Shown here: positions 26,085 to 35,587 of the stretch, one piece after another
Position numbering within the stretch: the stretch's first letter is position 1
How the letters are laid out: each line of letters starts with the position of its first letter
Assembly: GCA_017695015.1 (NCBI GenBank)
Contig: JADIMD010000116.1
Span: 1-40,816, forward strand
Length of the DNA stretch: 40,816 nucleotides
Source: Candidatus Cryptobacteroides faecigallinarum
GTDB lineage: Bacteria; Bacteroidota; Bacteroidia; Bacteroidales; UBA932
Direction: 5' to 3'
Notes under the pieces: generated by a model
Told to the model about the DNA's origin: nothing
What the model saw: only the letters and a program-made list of their open reading frames with translations
Databases searched by the model: none
Translations under genes and position numbers: made by a program

Positions 26085-26759
26085 ATGGAAAGAAATAAAG
26101 CTTTGGTAGTGTTCAGCGGAGGACAGGATTCCACGACCTGCCTTTTCTGGGCAATAAGGAACTTCAAGGAAGTCCATACGATTACATTCACCTACGGTCA
26201 GAAACACAGCGCAGAAGTGGATATGGCAAGGGAAATTGCAGGCATGGCCGGCGTGGATTTCCATCTCGTGGACATAGGGAGAATCGCATCAATCGGACGC
26301 AATTCCCTGACCGACAGTAGCATAGCCATGGATCAGGAAAAACCTGCCGACAGCTGTCCAAACACTTTTGTCCCGGGCCGCAACCTGTTCTTTATCAGCA
26401 TTGCAGCAGTATATGGAAGAGAAATGGGAATTTATGACATAGTGACTGGCGTGTCGCAGACTGATTTCAGCGGCTACCCCGACTGCAGGGACTCGTTCAT
26501 CAGGTCCCTCAATGTCACTCTGAACCTTGCCATGGATGAACAGTTCGTGCTCCACACCCCTCTGATGTGGATAGACAAGGCTCAGACATGGGAACTTGCA
26601 GACAGGCTCGGGGTGCTGGATCTCGTCAGGGAAAAGACTCTCACATGCTATAACGGGATTCCTGGCGACGGCTGCGGACACTGTCCGGCCTGCAAACTGA
26701 GAAATGAAGGACTGAAAAAATATCTTGACAGCAAAAAGAACCAGAATGGACAGGACTAA
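26085..26759 (+). CDS. queC: 7-cyano-7-deazaguanine synthase QueC
   Basis: A 224-residue QueC. It has the ATP-pyrophosphatase P-loop SGGQDSTTC (11-19), FTYGQKH, FVPGRN and the C-terminal zinc site with Cys188, Cys197, Cys200 and Cys203. It converts 7-carboxy-7-deazaguanine to preQ0 with ATP and ammonia. It follows the transporter gene by 49 bases; that gap holds a 6-bp inverted repeat (TGCACA/TGTGCA, 26038-26055) of unknown role. QueD and QueE are not in the window, so they are elsewhere or the precursor is imported. Confidence 0.97.
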   Translation: MERNKALVVFSGGQDSTTCLFWAIRNFKEVHTITFTYGQKHSAEVDMAREIAGMAGVDFHLVDIGRIASIGRNSLTDSSIAMDQEKPADSCPNTFVPGRNLFFISIAAVYGREMGIYDIVTGVSQTDFSGYPDCRDSFIRSLNVTLNLAMDEQFVLHTPLMWIDKAQTWELADRLGVLDLVREKTLTCYNGIPGDGCGHCPACKLRNEGLKKYLDSKKNQNGQD

Positions 26760-27201
26760 AGACAATCTGACCGCACTCGGAAAGAAAACCGAATATAAAA
26801 GCGACTATGCGCCAGAAGTGCTTGAAACTTTCGAGAACAAGCATCAGGGAAACGACTACTGGGTAAGGTTCAACTGCCCTGAATTCACAAGCCTGTGCCC
26901 AATTACAGGACAGCCCGACTTTGCTGAAATCAGGATCAGCTACATCCCCGACATAAAAATGGTGGAAAGCAAAAGCCTGAAACTGTATCTGTTCAGTTTC
27001 AGAAACCACGGAGACTTCCATGAAGACTGCGTGAACACCATTATGAAAGACCTTATCAGGCTGATGGACCCGAAATATATAGAGGTCACAGGCATTTTTA
27101 CTCCAAGGGGAGGAATATCGATATGGCCATACGCCAACTACGGCAGACCAGGCACCATATACGAAAAACTGGCGCAAGAGCGTTTTGCTTCGCACCAATG
27201 A
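26746..27201 (+). CDS. queF: NADPH-dependent 7-cyano-7-deazaguanine reductase QueF
   Basis: A 151-residue short-type QueF. The nucleophile Cys51 is in [16 protein letters not shown] with Asp58 nearby, the substrate-binding motif [17 protein letters not shown] is intact with His88 and Glu93, and [12 protein letters not shown] is near the C-terminus. It reduces preQ0 to preQ1, the ligand of the riboswitch at the head of the operon. The start at 26746 (MDRTKDNL) overlaps the end of queC by 14 bases; the frame is open 7 codons further upstream but that would lengthen the overlap. It converges on thrA. Confidence 0.96.
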   Translation: MDRTKDNLTALGKKTEYKSDYAPEVLETFENKHQGNDYWVRFNCPEFTSLCPITGQPDFAEIRISYIPDIKMVESKSLKLYLFSFRNHGDFHEDCVNTIMKDLIRLMDPKYIEVTGIFTPRGGISIWPYANYGRPGTIYEKLAQERFASHQ

Positions 27202-27249
27202 TTCGTCCATCAATCCGGGAAAATCCGGGGACCTGGCATATGAGTCCGC

Positions 27250-29691
27250 CTATCTGATATTTGCAATGCTGATAATGTCGGCGAAAACTCCTGCGGCAGT
27301 AACGCTTGCGCCTGCCCCGTAGCCTTTTATCTGCATAGGATATTCTTTGTATCTCTCAGTGGTTATGAGGATTACATTGTTGCTGCCTGCAAGATGGTAG
27401 AACGGACTTTCCGATCCCACTTCCTTGAGTCCGGCTTCCGCCTTCCCGTTGTCCATGGTGGCAATGAATCTCCAGCATTTCCCGTCCTCCGCGAGCTTCC
27501 TGCGGCGTATCTCGAAATCCGCATCAAGCTCAGGAAGGCTTCTCCAGAATTCATCGAGGCTGCCTTCAAAATATTTTTCAGGAATAAAGAGGTGTTTCTC
27601 CACATCCCCGAGCTCCACATTGTATCCGGCCTCGCGGGAAAGAATGACAATTTTCCTTACCACATCTATTCCGCTAAGGTCAATCCTCGGATCAGGCTCT
27701 GCGTATCCTGCTTCCATAGCCATCCTGACAGCCTTGCTGAACGGGATATCCTCGCTCATCTCGTTGAAGATGAAATTCAATGTCCCGGACACGACGGCCT
27801 CTATCTTCAATATCCTGTCTCCGCTGTTGATCAGGTCATTGATAGTGTTTATGATAGGCAGGCCTGCCCCTACATTGGTCTCGAAAAGATATTTCACCCC
27901 TTTCCTGAGAGCCGTGGACTTCAGGTCAAGATATTTCGAATATTCCGATGATGCCGCTATCTTGTTGGCTGCGACAACGGAAACATTGTGTTCGAGCAAT
28001 GTCTTGTATATTCCTGCTATCTCCGCATTCGCTGTACAGTCCACAAACACGGAATTGAACATGTTGAGTGAGAGAATCTCGTCCTTGAACACTTCTGGCG
28101 ACGCGACATTTTCCGAATGCTCAAGCCTATCTTTATATGTGTTCAGGTCGATTCCTTCCCTGTCGATGACATAGTGTCTCGAATTGCTGATGCCTATTAC
28201 CCTGAGCTGCAATGACTTTTCCTTTTTGAGCCTTTCCTGCTGCAGTCTGATCTGGTCTATGAGGCTGCCTCCGACAAGCCCTGTTCCAGCAAGGAAGACA
28301 TTGAGGACCTGATAATCCGACAGAAAGAATGAATCATGGATGACATTGAGCGTCTTCCTGAGGCTGTCGAGAGAAACCACAAACGAGATGTTGGTCTCGG
28401 CAGCACCCTGGGCACAGGCAATCACATTGATACCGTTCCGTCCGAGAGTCCCGAAAAGCTTGCCGGCAATTCCGGGAGTATGTTTCATGTTTTCCCCGAC
28501 AATGGCCACAGTTGCCAGATTGCCTTCCTGCTTGATCCTGTTGATCTCCCCCATTCTTATCTCCTGGGCAAATTCTTCAGAAAGGACCTGCACCGCAAGG
28601 TCGGCATCCGCATTCCTGACACCTATGGATGTAGTGTTCTCGGATGCTGCCTGCGAGACGAAGAACACGCTTATTCCAGACTTGGCCAATGTCTTGAATA
28701 TACGGTAATTAACACCTATTACGCCCACCATTCCAAGTCCCTGGATAGTGATCAGGCATGTGTCGTTGATAGAAGACATTCCCTTGATCAGGCGGGTATT
28801 ATCCTCCCTCGTATCCTTCCCTTTGGAAATATAGGTTCCTGCAGAAGACGGATTGAAGGTGTTCTTTATCTTGATCGGAATATTCTTATGGTATGCAGGG
28901 AAAATCGTAGGCGGATAAATGACTTTTGCCCCGAAATTGCAAAGCTCCATTGCCTCCACAAAAGTAAGATGGCTTATCGTGTAGGCATTGCTGATAATAC
29001 GGGGATCCGCTGTCATGAACCCGTCCACATCTGTCCATATTTCAAGGGCATCCGCATTCAGGGCCGAAGCAATGACTGAAGCAGTATAATCCGACCCTCC
29101 CCTGCCGAGATTTGTCACATCGCCCGTGGCCGTATCCGTACTGATGAACCCGGGAACAATCGACACATGCGGCAGCCGTGAGAAATATTTCAGAATAAGC
29201 CTGTCAGTTTCGGGAAAATCCACGATATGCTTGTTGAAATATGGCTTTGTCTTTATGAATTCCCGTGAATCAAACAGAGTCGAATTATTGACCGTACCCG
29301 CCACAATCACGGAAGAAAGCCTCTCCCCGTAGCTGACAATGGCGTCCGAAGTCTTCCTGGAAAGATCCTTTATGAGATATACTCCCCTGTAGATATTGGA
29401 AAGTTCATCAAGCAGACCTGATACTTTCGCGACTACACTGTCCACCATCTCGGGCATGACAGTCTGTTCGATCTGACGGTAATGTCTTTCCGAAATGGCA
29501 GCGAGCTCGCTTTCATACCCGATGTCTCCTGCCGCAGCTGTCTTTGCCGCCGATATCAGCCTGTCGGTAATCCCGCCAAGGGCCGATACCACGACTATAA
29601 CATCATCTGAATAAGATTCTATGACTTTCTTTGCCTGGAGAAGACCTTCGGGCGAGCCGACAGAAGTCCCTCCGAACTTTAGGACTTTCAT
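27250..29691 (-). CDS. thrA: Bifunctional aspartokinase I / homoserine dehydrogenase I
   Basis: An 813-residue ThrA-type fusion. The aspartokinase half starts MKVLKFGGTSVGSPEGL and contains GRGGSDYTASVIA and the WTDVDGFMTADPR region, then two ACT-like regulatory segments (about 310-450: LGMVGVIGV, VGENMKHTPGIAG). Homoserine dehydrogenase begins near 465 (NVFLAGTGLVGGSLIDQI) with the KPANKIAA-like VVAANKIAA and the GTLNFIFNEM substrate motif. It catalyses the first and third steps from aspartate to threonine and methionine and is commonly threonine-inhibited. It lies 34 bases after prfA. No leader peptide or attenuator was seen. Confidence 0.97.
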   Translation of the reverse strand: MKVLKFGGTSVGSPEGLLQAKKVIESYSDDVIVVVSALGGITDRLISAAKTAAAGDIGYESELAAISERHYRQIEQTVMPEMVDSVVAKVSGLLDELSNIYRGVYLIKDLSRKTSDAIVSYGERLSSVIVAGTVNNSTLFDSREFIKTKPYFNKHIVDFPETDRLILKYFSRLPHVSIVPGFISTDTATGDVTNLGRGGSDYTASVIASALNADALEIWTDVDGFMTADPRIISNAYTISHLTFVEAMELCNFGAKVIYPPTIFPAYHKNIPIKIKNTFNPSSAGTYISKGKDTREDNTRLIKGMSSINDTCLITIQGLGMVGVIGVNYRIFKTLAKSGISVFFVSQAASENTTSIGVRNADADLAVQVLSEEFAQEIRMGEINRIKQEGNLATVAIVGENMKHTPGIAGKLFGTLGRNGINVIACAQGAAETNISFVVSLDSLRKTLNVIHDSFFLSDYQVLNVFLAGTGLVGGSLIDQIRLQQERLKKEKSLQLRVIGISNSRHYVIDREGIDLNTYKDRLEHSENVASPEVFKDEILSLNMFNSVFVDCTANAEIAGIYKTLLEHNVSVVAANKIAASSEYSKYLDLKSTALRKGVKYLFETNVGAGLPIINTINDLINSGDRILKIEAVVSGTLNFIFNEMSEDIPFSKAVRMAMEAGYAEPDPRIDLSGIDVVRKIVILSREAGYNVELGDVEKHLFIPEKYFEGSLDEFWRSLPELDADFEIRRRKLAEDGKCWRFIATMDNGKAEAGLKEVGSESPFYHLAGSNNVILITTERYKEYPMQIKGYGAGASVTAAGVFADIISIANIR

Positions 29692-29725
29692 GTATGATCA
29701 GTATAAGTTCGTTTATTGTCTACCG

Positions 29726-30808
29726 TCACTCGGCAGCTTTAAGGCGCTCTGCATTTTCTGCCACCTGAAGCTGGTCGAGGACCTCCTGTATATCTCCGTC
29801 CATGAATGCCGGCAGGTTGTACATCGTATAATTGATCCTGTGGTCGGTCACCCTTGACTGCGGATAATTGTATGTACGGATTTTGGCTGAACGGTCTCCC
29901 GTAGACACCATTGTCTTCCTCTTTGCGGAAATCTCGTTCAGATATTTCTCATACTCCATGTTATACAGTCGTGTACGGAGCTCTGCAAGGGCCTTGTCGA
30001 AATTCTTGAGCTGGGATTTCTCATCCTGGCACTGGACCACGATTCCTGACGGGATATGTGTCAGGCGGATTGCGGAATATGTGGTGTTGACGGACTGTCC
30101 GCCAGGTCCTGAAGAACAGAATGTATCCTTCCTTATGTCATTCATGTTCAGCTCGATGTCAAATTCGTCCGCCTCAGGGAGCACGGCAACTGAAGCGGCC
30201 GAAGTATGGACCCTGCCCTGAGTTTCAGTCTGAGGGACGCGCTGGACGCGGTGGACACCGGACTCGTATTTCAGCACTCCATACACGCCATCGCCGCTGA
30301 CCTTGCAGACAACCTCCTTGAAACCGCCTGAAGCGCCTTCGGACTGGTTGGTTATCTCCATTTTCCATCCTCTTCTCTCGCAATACTTGCTGTACATCCT
30401 CAAAAGGTCTCCTGCAAAGATTGCAGCCTCGTCGCCTCCTGTGCCACCCCTGATTTCGAGAATGGCATTCTTGCTGTCCTGAGGGTCCGCAGGAATCAGC
30501 AGAAGCTTGATATCCTGCTCCATCTGAGGAAGTTTAGGCTCTATTTCAGCAATCTCCTCCTTCGCCATCTCCCTGAGCTCCTCATCCTTCTCGTTTGCTA
30601 TGATATCCTTCGCCGACTCAAGATCCTCAAGCATCTTCTTGTATTCAGCACCTGCCTTTATGATAGGTTCAAGCTCCTTGTATTCCTTGTTGAGCTGCAC
30701 ATATCTTTTCATGTCCGAAATCACAGCAGGGTCTGAAAGCTGCTCCTGCAGCGAACGGTATTTGTCCTGAAGGCCGAGGACCTTCTCCAAAAGTGAATTT
30801 TCTGCCAT
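29726..30808 (-). CDS. prfA: Peptide chain release factor 1
   Basis: A 360-residue class I release factor with the catalytic GGQ at residues 236-238 ([17 protein letters not shown]). The stop-codon recognition region [16 protein letters not shown] carries the PxT form (PQT, about 192-194) of RF1, rather than the SPF of RF2. It releases the finished peptide at UAA and UAG. It lies 10 bases after the acetyltransferase gene and 34 bases before thrA, suggesting one transcript. Confidence 0.97.
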   Translation of the reverse strand: MAENSLLEKVLGLQDKYRSLQEQLSDPAVISDMKRYVQLNKEYKELEPIIKAGAEYKKMLEDLESAKDIIANEKDEELREMAKEEIAEIEPKLPQMEQDIKLLLIPADPQDSKNAILEIRGGTGGDEAAIFAGDLLRMYSKYCERRGWKMEITNQSEGASGGFKEVVCKVSGDGVYGVLKYESGVHRVQRVPQTETQGRVHTSAASVAVLPEADEFDIELNMNDIRKDTFCSSGPGGQSVNTTYSAIRLTHIPSGIVVQCQDEKSQLKNFDKALAELRTRLYNMEYEKYLNEISAKRKTMVSTGDRSAKIRTYNYPQSRVTDHRINYTMYNLPAFMDGDIQEVLDQLQVAENAERLKAAE

Positions 30809-30818
30809 CTGTAGTATA

Positions 30819-31997
30819 TTACTTATTTTCTTCCTGTTCCTTATTTTTCATAATCACCGGCTCCACCGGACGGTCCGGATAGAGGGACTTCACATAACAG
30901 CGGCGGCGCATGTAAAGTTCATTTTCATACTTGCTCCACACATTCACCGCAGTATTGGTCTCTATCTGAGGATTTGCTATCGCCCATTTGGCCCCGCATT
31001 CACGGTACTTCTTCGCCATGATGCAATGGTATACGGAAGACACACCGCTATGCTGCCACTTCGGGGCAGCCCCGTTGATCATCAGGTCAAGCACAGTGTA
31101 GTTCTTAATTGCCTTCAGGAAATGGATCCATCCGAACGGGAACATTGACCCTTTTGCCTTCTGCAAAGCCTTGGATATAGAAGGGAATGATATTCCGAAT
31201 GCCACCACTTCCCCATTCTCGTCCTGCAGGAAGCAGCAGAGTTTCTTGTCTAGCAGTCCAAGGGTCTGCTCCGCCTCCTCTTCCATCTCCTCCTCGGTGA
31301 ACGGGACGAAATTGTACACCGCTCCTGCAAAGCTCTCGTTGTACATCTCGAAGAACTTCTTGACCAGGGACTTGTCATGCTTCAGGGAATCGATATCCCC
31401 TTCCGTAAGTTTGTACCTTTCCATCAGCCTCTTCGCAATATTCTGCATCTTCTCAGGGACTTCCTGGTCAGCCGCCATCTTGTACTGCAACCAGTCGCAC
31501 TCCTTCTCATATCCGAGAGAAGTGACCAGATCGTTGTAATACGGGTAGTTGTAGTAGCAGTTGAAAGGAGGGATGTTCTCGAAACCTTCCACCAGCATTC
31601 CCTGCTTCCCGAGGGTATTGTAATACAAAGGCCCGTGTATCTCGGTCATTCCCTGCTCCCTGGCCCATGCTTCGGCAGTCTCTATCAGCAGCCGTGCCAC
31701 TTCGATGTCATTCACGGTATCGAACCAGCCGAACCTCGCCCTCTTCTTGCCGTAATATTCATTGTATCGGGGATTGACCATGGCACATATCCTTCCCACA
31801 ACCTTGTTGCCGTCTGTCACCATCCACATCTTGTGGGGACAGTACCTTGCAGTCGACACAGTAGTGAGAGACTTGACCTGGTCCTGATGCAGGGCAGGCA
31901 CATATTGAGGACAGTCCTTGTACAGGATATCCGGGAACTTGATAAACTTCATCAGGTCCTTCCTGCTGCGGACCTCCACAACCTTATAATCTGCCAT
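30819..31997 (-). CDS. GNAT-like acyltransferase-fold protein (YghO-like), function unknown
   Basis: A 392-residue cytoplasmic protein of a widely conserved family related to E. coli YghO. It has two GNAT-like halves: an N-terminal one with [20 protein letters not shown] and a C-terminal one with [18 protein letters not shown] followed by [18 protein letters not shown]. The segment [20 protein letters not shown] is typical of the family. No substrate is known. The C-terminal tail is charged ([10 protein letters not shown]). It has its own promoter and probably heads a transcript with prfA and thrA. Confidence 0.75.
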   Translation of the reverse strand: MADYKVVEVRSRKDLMKFIKFPDILYKDCPQYVPALHQDQVKSLTTVSTARYCPHKMWMVTDGNKVVGRICAMVNPRYNEYYGKKRARFGWFDTVNDIEVARLLIETAEAWAREQGMTEIHGPLYYNTLGKQGMLVEGFENIPPFNCYYNYPYYNDLVTSLGYEKECDWLQYKMAADQEVPEKMQNIAKRLMERYKLTEGDIDSLKHDKSLVKKFFEMYNESFAGAVYNFVPFTEEEMEEEAEQTLGLLDKKLCCFLQDENGEVVAFGISFPSISKALQKAKGSMFPFGWIHFLKAIKNYTVLDLMINGAAPKWQHSGVSSVYHCIMAKKYRECGAKWAIANPQIETNTAVNVWSKYENELYMRRRCYVKSLYPDRPVEPVIMKNKEQEENK

Positions 31998-32057
31998 AGC
32001 TCTATATTTAATTGCTCAAAGGCATCCGGCCGTTCTCTCGGCAAAATGCACAGACTG

Positions 32058-32089
32058 CAAATTTACGGAAAATCTGCGGAATACTGCAA
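32058..32089 (-). promoter_or_regulatory. Promoter of the YghO-like gene
   Basis: TAAATTTG on the minus strand (32065-32058) fits the -7 consensus, with TTG 21 bases upstream (32089-32087). The leader to the start at 31997 is about 55 bases. Confidence 0.45.
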
Positions 32090-32090
32090 G

Positions 32091-32118
32091 AAAAAAGACA
32101 ATGACTGCTGTTCAGTCA
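32091..32118 (-). terminator. Intrinsic terminator overlapping the tcdA stop codon
   Basis: TGACTG-AACAG-CAGTCA (32118-32102) forms a 6-bp perfect stem followed on the minus strand by TTGTCTTTTTT. The tcdA stop codon (32114-32112) lies inside the hairpin. Confidence 0.65.
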
Positions 32119-32882
32119 CGACAGCCGGCAAGCAGACCTTCCACTACGGCCTGGGCGCAGGCACATCCGAACACTGCCGGGATATAGGATATCGAGCCGA
32201 CCTGAGACTTCTTGTTGAGATCGTCACACGGCACGATGGCATCCGTATCCGCAAGCTCTTCAGAAAACACCACCTTGAAGCCTTTCGGCACGCCCATGCG
32301 CCTCATCCTCTTCCGCACCACATGAGCCAACGGGCAATTGTATGACTTTGAAATGTCAGTAATCCTGATCTTTGTCACATCCGACTTCGCCCCTGCCCCC
32401 ATTGAAGACACCACAGGGATATGATTGTCCATACAGTATTTGATAAGGGACAGCTTGGGAGCGACAGTGTCTATCGCATCCACCACAAAATCTATCTGCC
32501 TTCCGCCGAGGAGAAAAACAGGAGACGACGGTCCAGGGTCTTCTACAGGTGAGCCGTCACTCTTATATGATGGAGTAATATATTCCTGCAGCGTAACCAG
32601 GTCGAGATCCTGGTTGATGTCCAGCAGCCGCTGTGCAAGCACTTCGCATTTAGCTTTCCCGACAGTCGATTTCAGGGCAAGTATCTGCCTGTTCCTGTTG
32701 CTGTCTGCAACTGTGTCGCTGTCTATTACAAGCATATGCCCGACTCCTGCCCTGACGAGCATCTCTGCCGCATATCCGCCCACTCCGCCCGCTCCGGCCA
32801 CCACGACACGGGCAGAAGCGAGCCTCTCTATCCCCCTGTCGCCTATCAGCATCCTTGTTCTGAACTGCCAGTCTTCAGCCAT
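32112..32882 (-). CDS. tcdA: tRNA threonylcarbamoyladenosine dehydratase (TcdA/CsdL)
   Basis: A 256-residue E1-like (ThiF/MoeB-fold) enzyme. It starts MAEDWQFRTRMLIGDRGIERL, has the ATP-binding VVVAGAGGVGGYAAEMLVRAG and DSDTVADSNRNRQ, then FVVDAIDTVAPKLSLI and GAGAKSDVTKIRITDISK, the last typical of TcdA. It cyclises t6A to ct6A at position 37 of ANN-decoding tRNAs using ATP. The start at 32882 is chosen for family agreement; the open frame continues upstream into mazG. It follows mazG by 10 bases. Confidence 0.93.
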   Translation of the reverse strand: MAEDWQFRTRMLIGDRGIERLASARVVVAGAGGVGGYAAEMLVRAGVGHMLVIDSDTVADSNRNRQILALKSTVGKAKCEVLAQRLLDINQDLDLVTLQEYITPSYKSDGSPVEDPGPSSPVFLLGGRQIDFVVDAIDTVAPKLSLIKYCMDNHIPVVSSMGAGAKSDVTKIRITDISKSYNCPLAHVVRKRMRRMGVPKGFKVVFSEELADTDAIVPCDDLNKKSQVGSISYIPAVFGCACAQAVVEGLLAGCRD

Positions 32883-32892
32883 ACCCCAAACA

Positions 32893-33714
32893 CTAAAGTC
32901 CTTTTGCCTTCGCCTCGTCCCAGATGGCATCCATCTCCGCAAGAGTCATGTCCTTGAGATCCCTGCCCTGGCGGATGGTATGTTCCTCCAAATATGTGAA
33001 GCGTCTCTTGAACTTGGCACATGTCCTTTCAAGGGCGGTGTCTGGATTGAGTCCGTACAGACGCGCGGCATTGACTACGGCAAACAGGAAATCTCCAAGC
33101 TCCACCTCGGCCCTGTCATAGGCAGCCTTCTTTGCAGACCCGTCATCGCCCGCAGCATCCATAGCATCGAGTTCTGCCTGATATTCAGAGAGTTCCTCCT
33201 TCACCTTGTCCCATACCTGAGACTTGTCCTCCCAGTCGAATCCCACTCCTCTTGCCTTGTCCTGCATCCTGTATGCCTTCAGAAGCGGAGGCAGGGCGTC
33301 AGGGACTCCCGAAAGAATCCTCTTGTTGCCGTCCTTCTCCTTGGTCTTGAGCATCTCCCAGTTGCGCATGACCTCTTCCGCATCAGCCACCTTTGTCGTA
33401 GAGAAGACATGGGGATGACGGTAGATCAGCTTGTCGCAAAGAAGGTTGATCACATCCGCGATATCGTATTCGCCTTTTTCCTCACCGATCTTGGAATAGA
33501 AAAGCACATGCAGGAGCACATCACCGAGTTCCTTTGAAATATTCTTGCTGTCATCCTTCAGAATGGCATCGCTCAGCTCGTATACCTCCTCGATGGTCTG
33601 GGGACGGAGCGACTGGGTGGTCTGTTTCCTGTCCCACGGGCATTTGACCCTGAGTTCATCAAGGATGTCGAGTATTCTTCCGAAAGCTTCAAGTTTTTCC
33701 TGTCTTGTATTCAT
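32893..33714 (-). CDS. mazG: Nucleoside triphosphate pyrophosphohydrolase MazG
   Basis: A 273-residue all-alpha NTP pyrophosphatase with two MazG domains. The first has CPWDRKQTTQSLRPQTIEEVYEL and the EELGDVLLHVLFYSKI-like metal-binding region (SKELGDVLLHVLFY). The second has RAEVELGDFLFAVVNAARLYGLNPDTAL. It hydrolyses NTPs, including non-canonical ones, to NMP and pyrophosphate. It is first in a two-gene unit with tcdA, and a TAAATTTG box lies about 20 bases upstream of its start. Confidence 0.96.
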   Translation of the reverse strand: MNTRQEKLEAFGRILDILDELRVKCPWDRKQTTQSLRPQTIEEVYELSDAILKDDSKNISKELGDVLLHVLFYSKIGEEKGEYDIADVINLLCDKLIYRHPHVFSTTKVADAEEVMRNWEMLKTKEKDGNKRILSGVPDALPPLLKAYRMQDKARGVGFDWEDKSQVWDKVKEELSEYQAELDAMDAAGDDGSAKKAAYDRAEVELGDFLFAVVNAARLYGLNPDTALERTCAKFKRRFTYLEEHTIRQGRDLKDMTLAEMDAIWDEAKAKGL

Positions 33715-33734
33715 GATAATTCAGTTTGCGACGG

Positions 33735-33742
33735 CAAATTTA
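33735..33742 (-). promoter_or_regulatory. -7 box of the mazG promoter
   Basis: TAAATTTG on the minus strand, 20 bases upstream of the mazG start. The -33 element is weak. It is back to back with the promoter of the CoA-transferase gene. Confidence 0.45.
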
Positions 33743-33752
33743 GACTTTTATA

Positions 33753-33783
33753 TCTGAAATTCTAAACAAATTATCTATATTTG
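33753..33783 (+). promoter_or_regulatory. Promoter of the CoA-transferase gene
   Basis: TATATTTG (33776-33783) matches the -7 consensus and TCTG (33753-33756) lies 19 bases upstream. The box covers the TTG codon at 33781, so translation must begin at the ATG at 33802. Confidence 0.55.
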
Positions 33784-33801
33784 GAAGCCAAAGAAATTCT
33801 T

Positions 33802-35103
33802 ATGAGAAAAGATATCCGTTTCGTTTCGGCCGATGAAGCTGTAAAGGCCGTCAAACCAGGAGACCACATCCATCTCAGCAGCGTTGCTAGCGCACCGCAG
33901 GTATTGATCGAAGCACTCTGCCGCAGAGGAGAAGCAGGAGAATTGAAAGATGTCAGGATACATCACCTGCACACCGAAGGCCCAGCCCCCTACACAGACC
34001 CGAAATTCAACGGAATATTCTTTCACCAGGGATTTTTCATAGGGGCGAATGTGCGCCCGAGCGTCCAAAGCGGATACTCAGACTATATCCCTGTAACTCT
34101 CAGCGAGACCCAGAAACTGTACCGTTGCGGAGCACTGAGGTGTGATGTAGCGATGATACAGGTCTGTCCTCCCGACAAGCACGGTTTCGTTTCACTCGGG
34201 ACTTCCGTCGACGCCACCCTTGCCGCGATAGAATGCGCCAAGACAGTGATAGCGGTAGTGAACAGCAATGTCCCGAGAGCATGGGGACAGGCCATGATCC
34301 CGATGGACCTCATCGACATTTTCGTGGAGGACAACACTCCTTTGAAAGAAGCCAGGTTCTCGCTTCCTGACGAGACCGAGACGGCAATCGGGAAACATTG
34401 TGCCGAACTGATTGAAGACGGGGCATGTCTCCAGATGGGTATCGGGGCATTGCCAAATGCTGTCCTGGCACAGCTTGGAGGGCACAAGGACCTTGGTATA
34501 CACACAGAGATGTTTGCCGACGGAGTGCTCAAACTTGTAGAGGCAGGCGTAATCACAGGCAAGAACAAAGTCACCGACAGGGGCAAGCTCGTTTCCACAT
34601 TCCTTATGGGCTCCCAGAAAGTATATGACTTCATCGACGACAATCCTATGGTTGCGATGATGGATGTCGGATATACCAATGATCCAGAAATCATCTCGAA
34701 GAACCCTAAAATGACTGCCATCAATTCGGCTGTACAGATAGACATAACAGGGCAGATATGCGCGGACTCGATAGGGACCAAGTTCTATTCGGGGACAGGA
34801 GGCCAGATGGATTTCATATACGGGGCCTCACTCTCGAAAGGAGGGAAGGCGATAATCGCGATGCCGTCCGTCACCAAAAAGGGAATAAGCAAAATCGCCC
34901 CGACCCTGACTTCAGGAGCAGGGGTAGTCACTCCGAGAGCCTATGTACATTGGGTAGTGACCGAATACGGAGCTGCGGACCTCTACGGAAAATCCATGCA
35001 GGAAAGGGCAAGACAGCTTATCAGCATAGCCCATCCCGACCACAGGGAAGAACTCGACCGCGCGGCATTCGAAAGATTCGGGAAGCACTATTATTCGTTC
35101 TGA
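33802..35103 (+). CDS. Acetyl-CoA hydrolase/4-hydroxybutyrate CoA-transferase family protein
   Basis: A 433-residue class I CoA-transferase of the acetate/4-hydroxybutyrate type. It has GDHIHLSSVASAPQVLIEAL near the N-terminus, GIGALPNAVLAQLGGHKDLGIHTEMFADG with the predicted catalytic Glu in HTEMF, and the C-terminal GVVTPRAYVHWVVTEYGAADLYG signature. It exchanges CoA between short-chain acyl-CoA and acetate or a similar acid, which fits fermentative metabolism. The ATG at 33802 is used because the promoter overlaps the earlier TTG. Its end overlaps ybaK by 13 bases, tail to tail. Confidence 0.92.
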   Translation: MRKDIRFVSADEAVKAVKPGDHIHLSSVASAPQVLIEALCRRGEAGELKDVRIHHLHTEGPAPYTDPKFNGIFFHQGFFIGANVRPSVQSGYSDYIPVTLSETQKLYRCGALRCDVAMIQVCPPDKHGFVSLGTSVDATLAAIECAKTVIAVVNSNVPRAWGQAMIPMDLIDIFVEDNTPLKEARFSLPDETETAIGKHCAELIEDGACLQMGIGALPNAVLAQLGGHKDLGIHTEMFADGVLKLVEAGVITGKNKVTDRGKLVSTFLMGSQKVYDFIDDNPMVAMMDVGYTNDPEIISKNPKMTAINSAVQIDITGQICADSIGTKFYSGTGGQMDFIYGASLSKGGKAIIAMPSVTKKGISKIAPTLTSGAGVVTPRAYVHWVVTEYGAADLYGKSMQERARQLISIAHPDHREELDRAAFERFGKHYYSF

Positions 35104-35585
35104 TCCATCCTGACTGCGACAGACGCAACAGTGGCCCTGGTGTATCTGACAATATCCTCCGGGGCTATTTTCAGCTGAAGTCCACGGATTCCTGCACTTA
35201 CATAAATATAGTCAAAATCCATTGCGGTTGAATGGAAGTATGTCGGAAAAGGCTTCTTCATTCCCACAGGAGAGCAGCCACCCCTGATATATCCTGTCAA
35301 CGGCAGAAGTTCTTTCATGTGGACAAGATCGCACTTCTTGTTTCCGGATATCTTCGCCGCGGCCTTGAGGTCGACCTCACAGTCCCCCGGCACTACACAC
35401 ACGAAATGCCCTGTCCTGTCACCTGTCAGGACAAGAGTCTTGAAAACCCTCTCTATCGGCTCTCCGAGCTGGCTTGCCACATGCCCTGCAGCAAGATCAT
35501 TTTCATCGACCTCATAAGGAATGAGCTCATACCTGATTCCTGCCTTGTCCAGAAGACGGGCAGCATTGGTTTTCTGCAGTTTCAT
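35091..35585 (-). CDS. ybaK: Cys-tRNA(Pro)/Cys-tRNA(Cys) deacylase YbaK
   Basis: A 164-residue YbaK/EbsC editing-domain protein. It starts KLQKTNAARLLDKAGIRYELIPYEV, then GEPIERVFKTLVLTGDRTGHFVCVVPGDCEVDLKAAAK and GYIRGGCSPVGMKKPFPTYF with the conserved GxxSP loop and Lys. It hydrolyses Cys mischarged on tRNA(Pro). It is the last gene of a six-gene run and starts 2 bases after the DUF4861 gene stop. Its 3' end overlaps the convergent CoA-transferase gene. Confidence 0.95.
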   Translation of the reverse strand: MKLQKTNAARLLDKAGIRYELIPYEVDENDLAAGHVASQLGEPIERVFKTLVLTGDRTGHFVCVVPGDCEVDLKAAAKISGNKKCDLVHMKELLPLTGYIRGGCSPVGMKKPFPTYFHSTAMDFDYIYVSAGIRGLQLKIAPEDIVRYTRATVASVAVRMDQNE

Positions 35586-35587
35586 AA

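Noticed and set aside
27202..27249. CCGG-containing repeats between queF and thrA as a bidirectional terminator
   Set aside because: The CCGG copies cannot form a stable stem followed by a T-run.
27425..28174. Antisense open frames opposite thrA
   Set aside because: No recognisable domain, and thrA is complete and conserved throughout this stretch.
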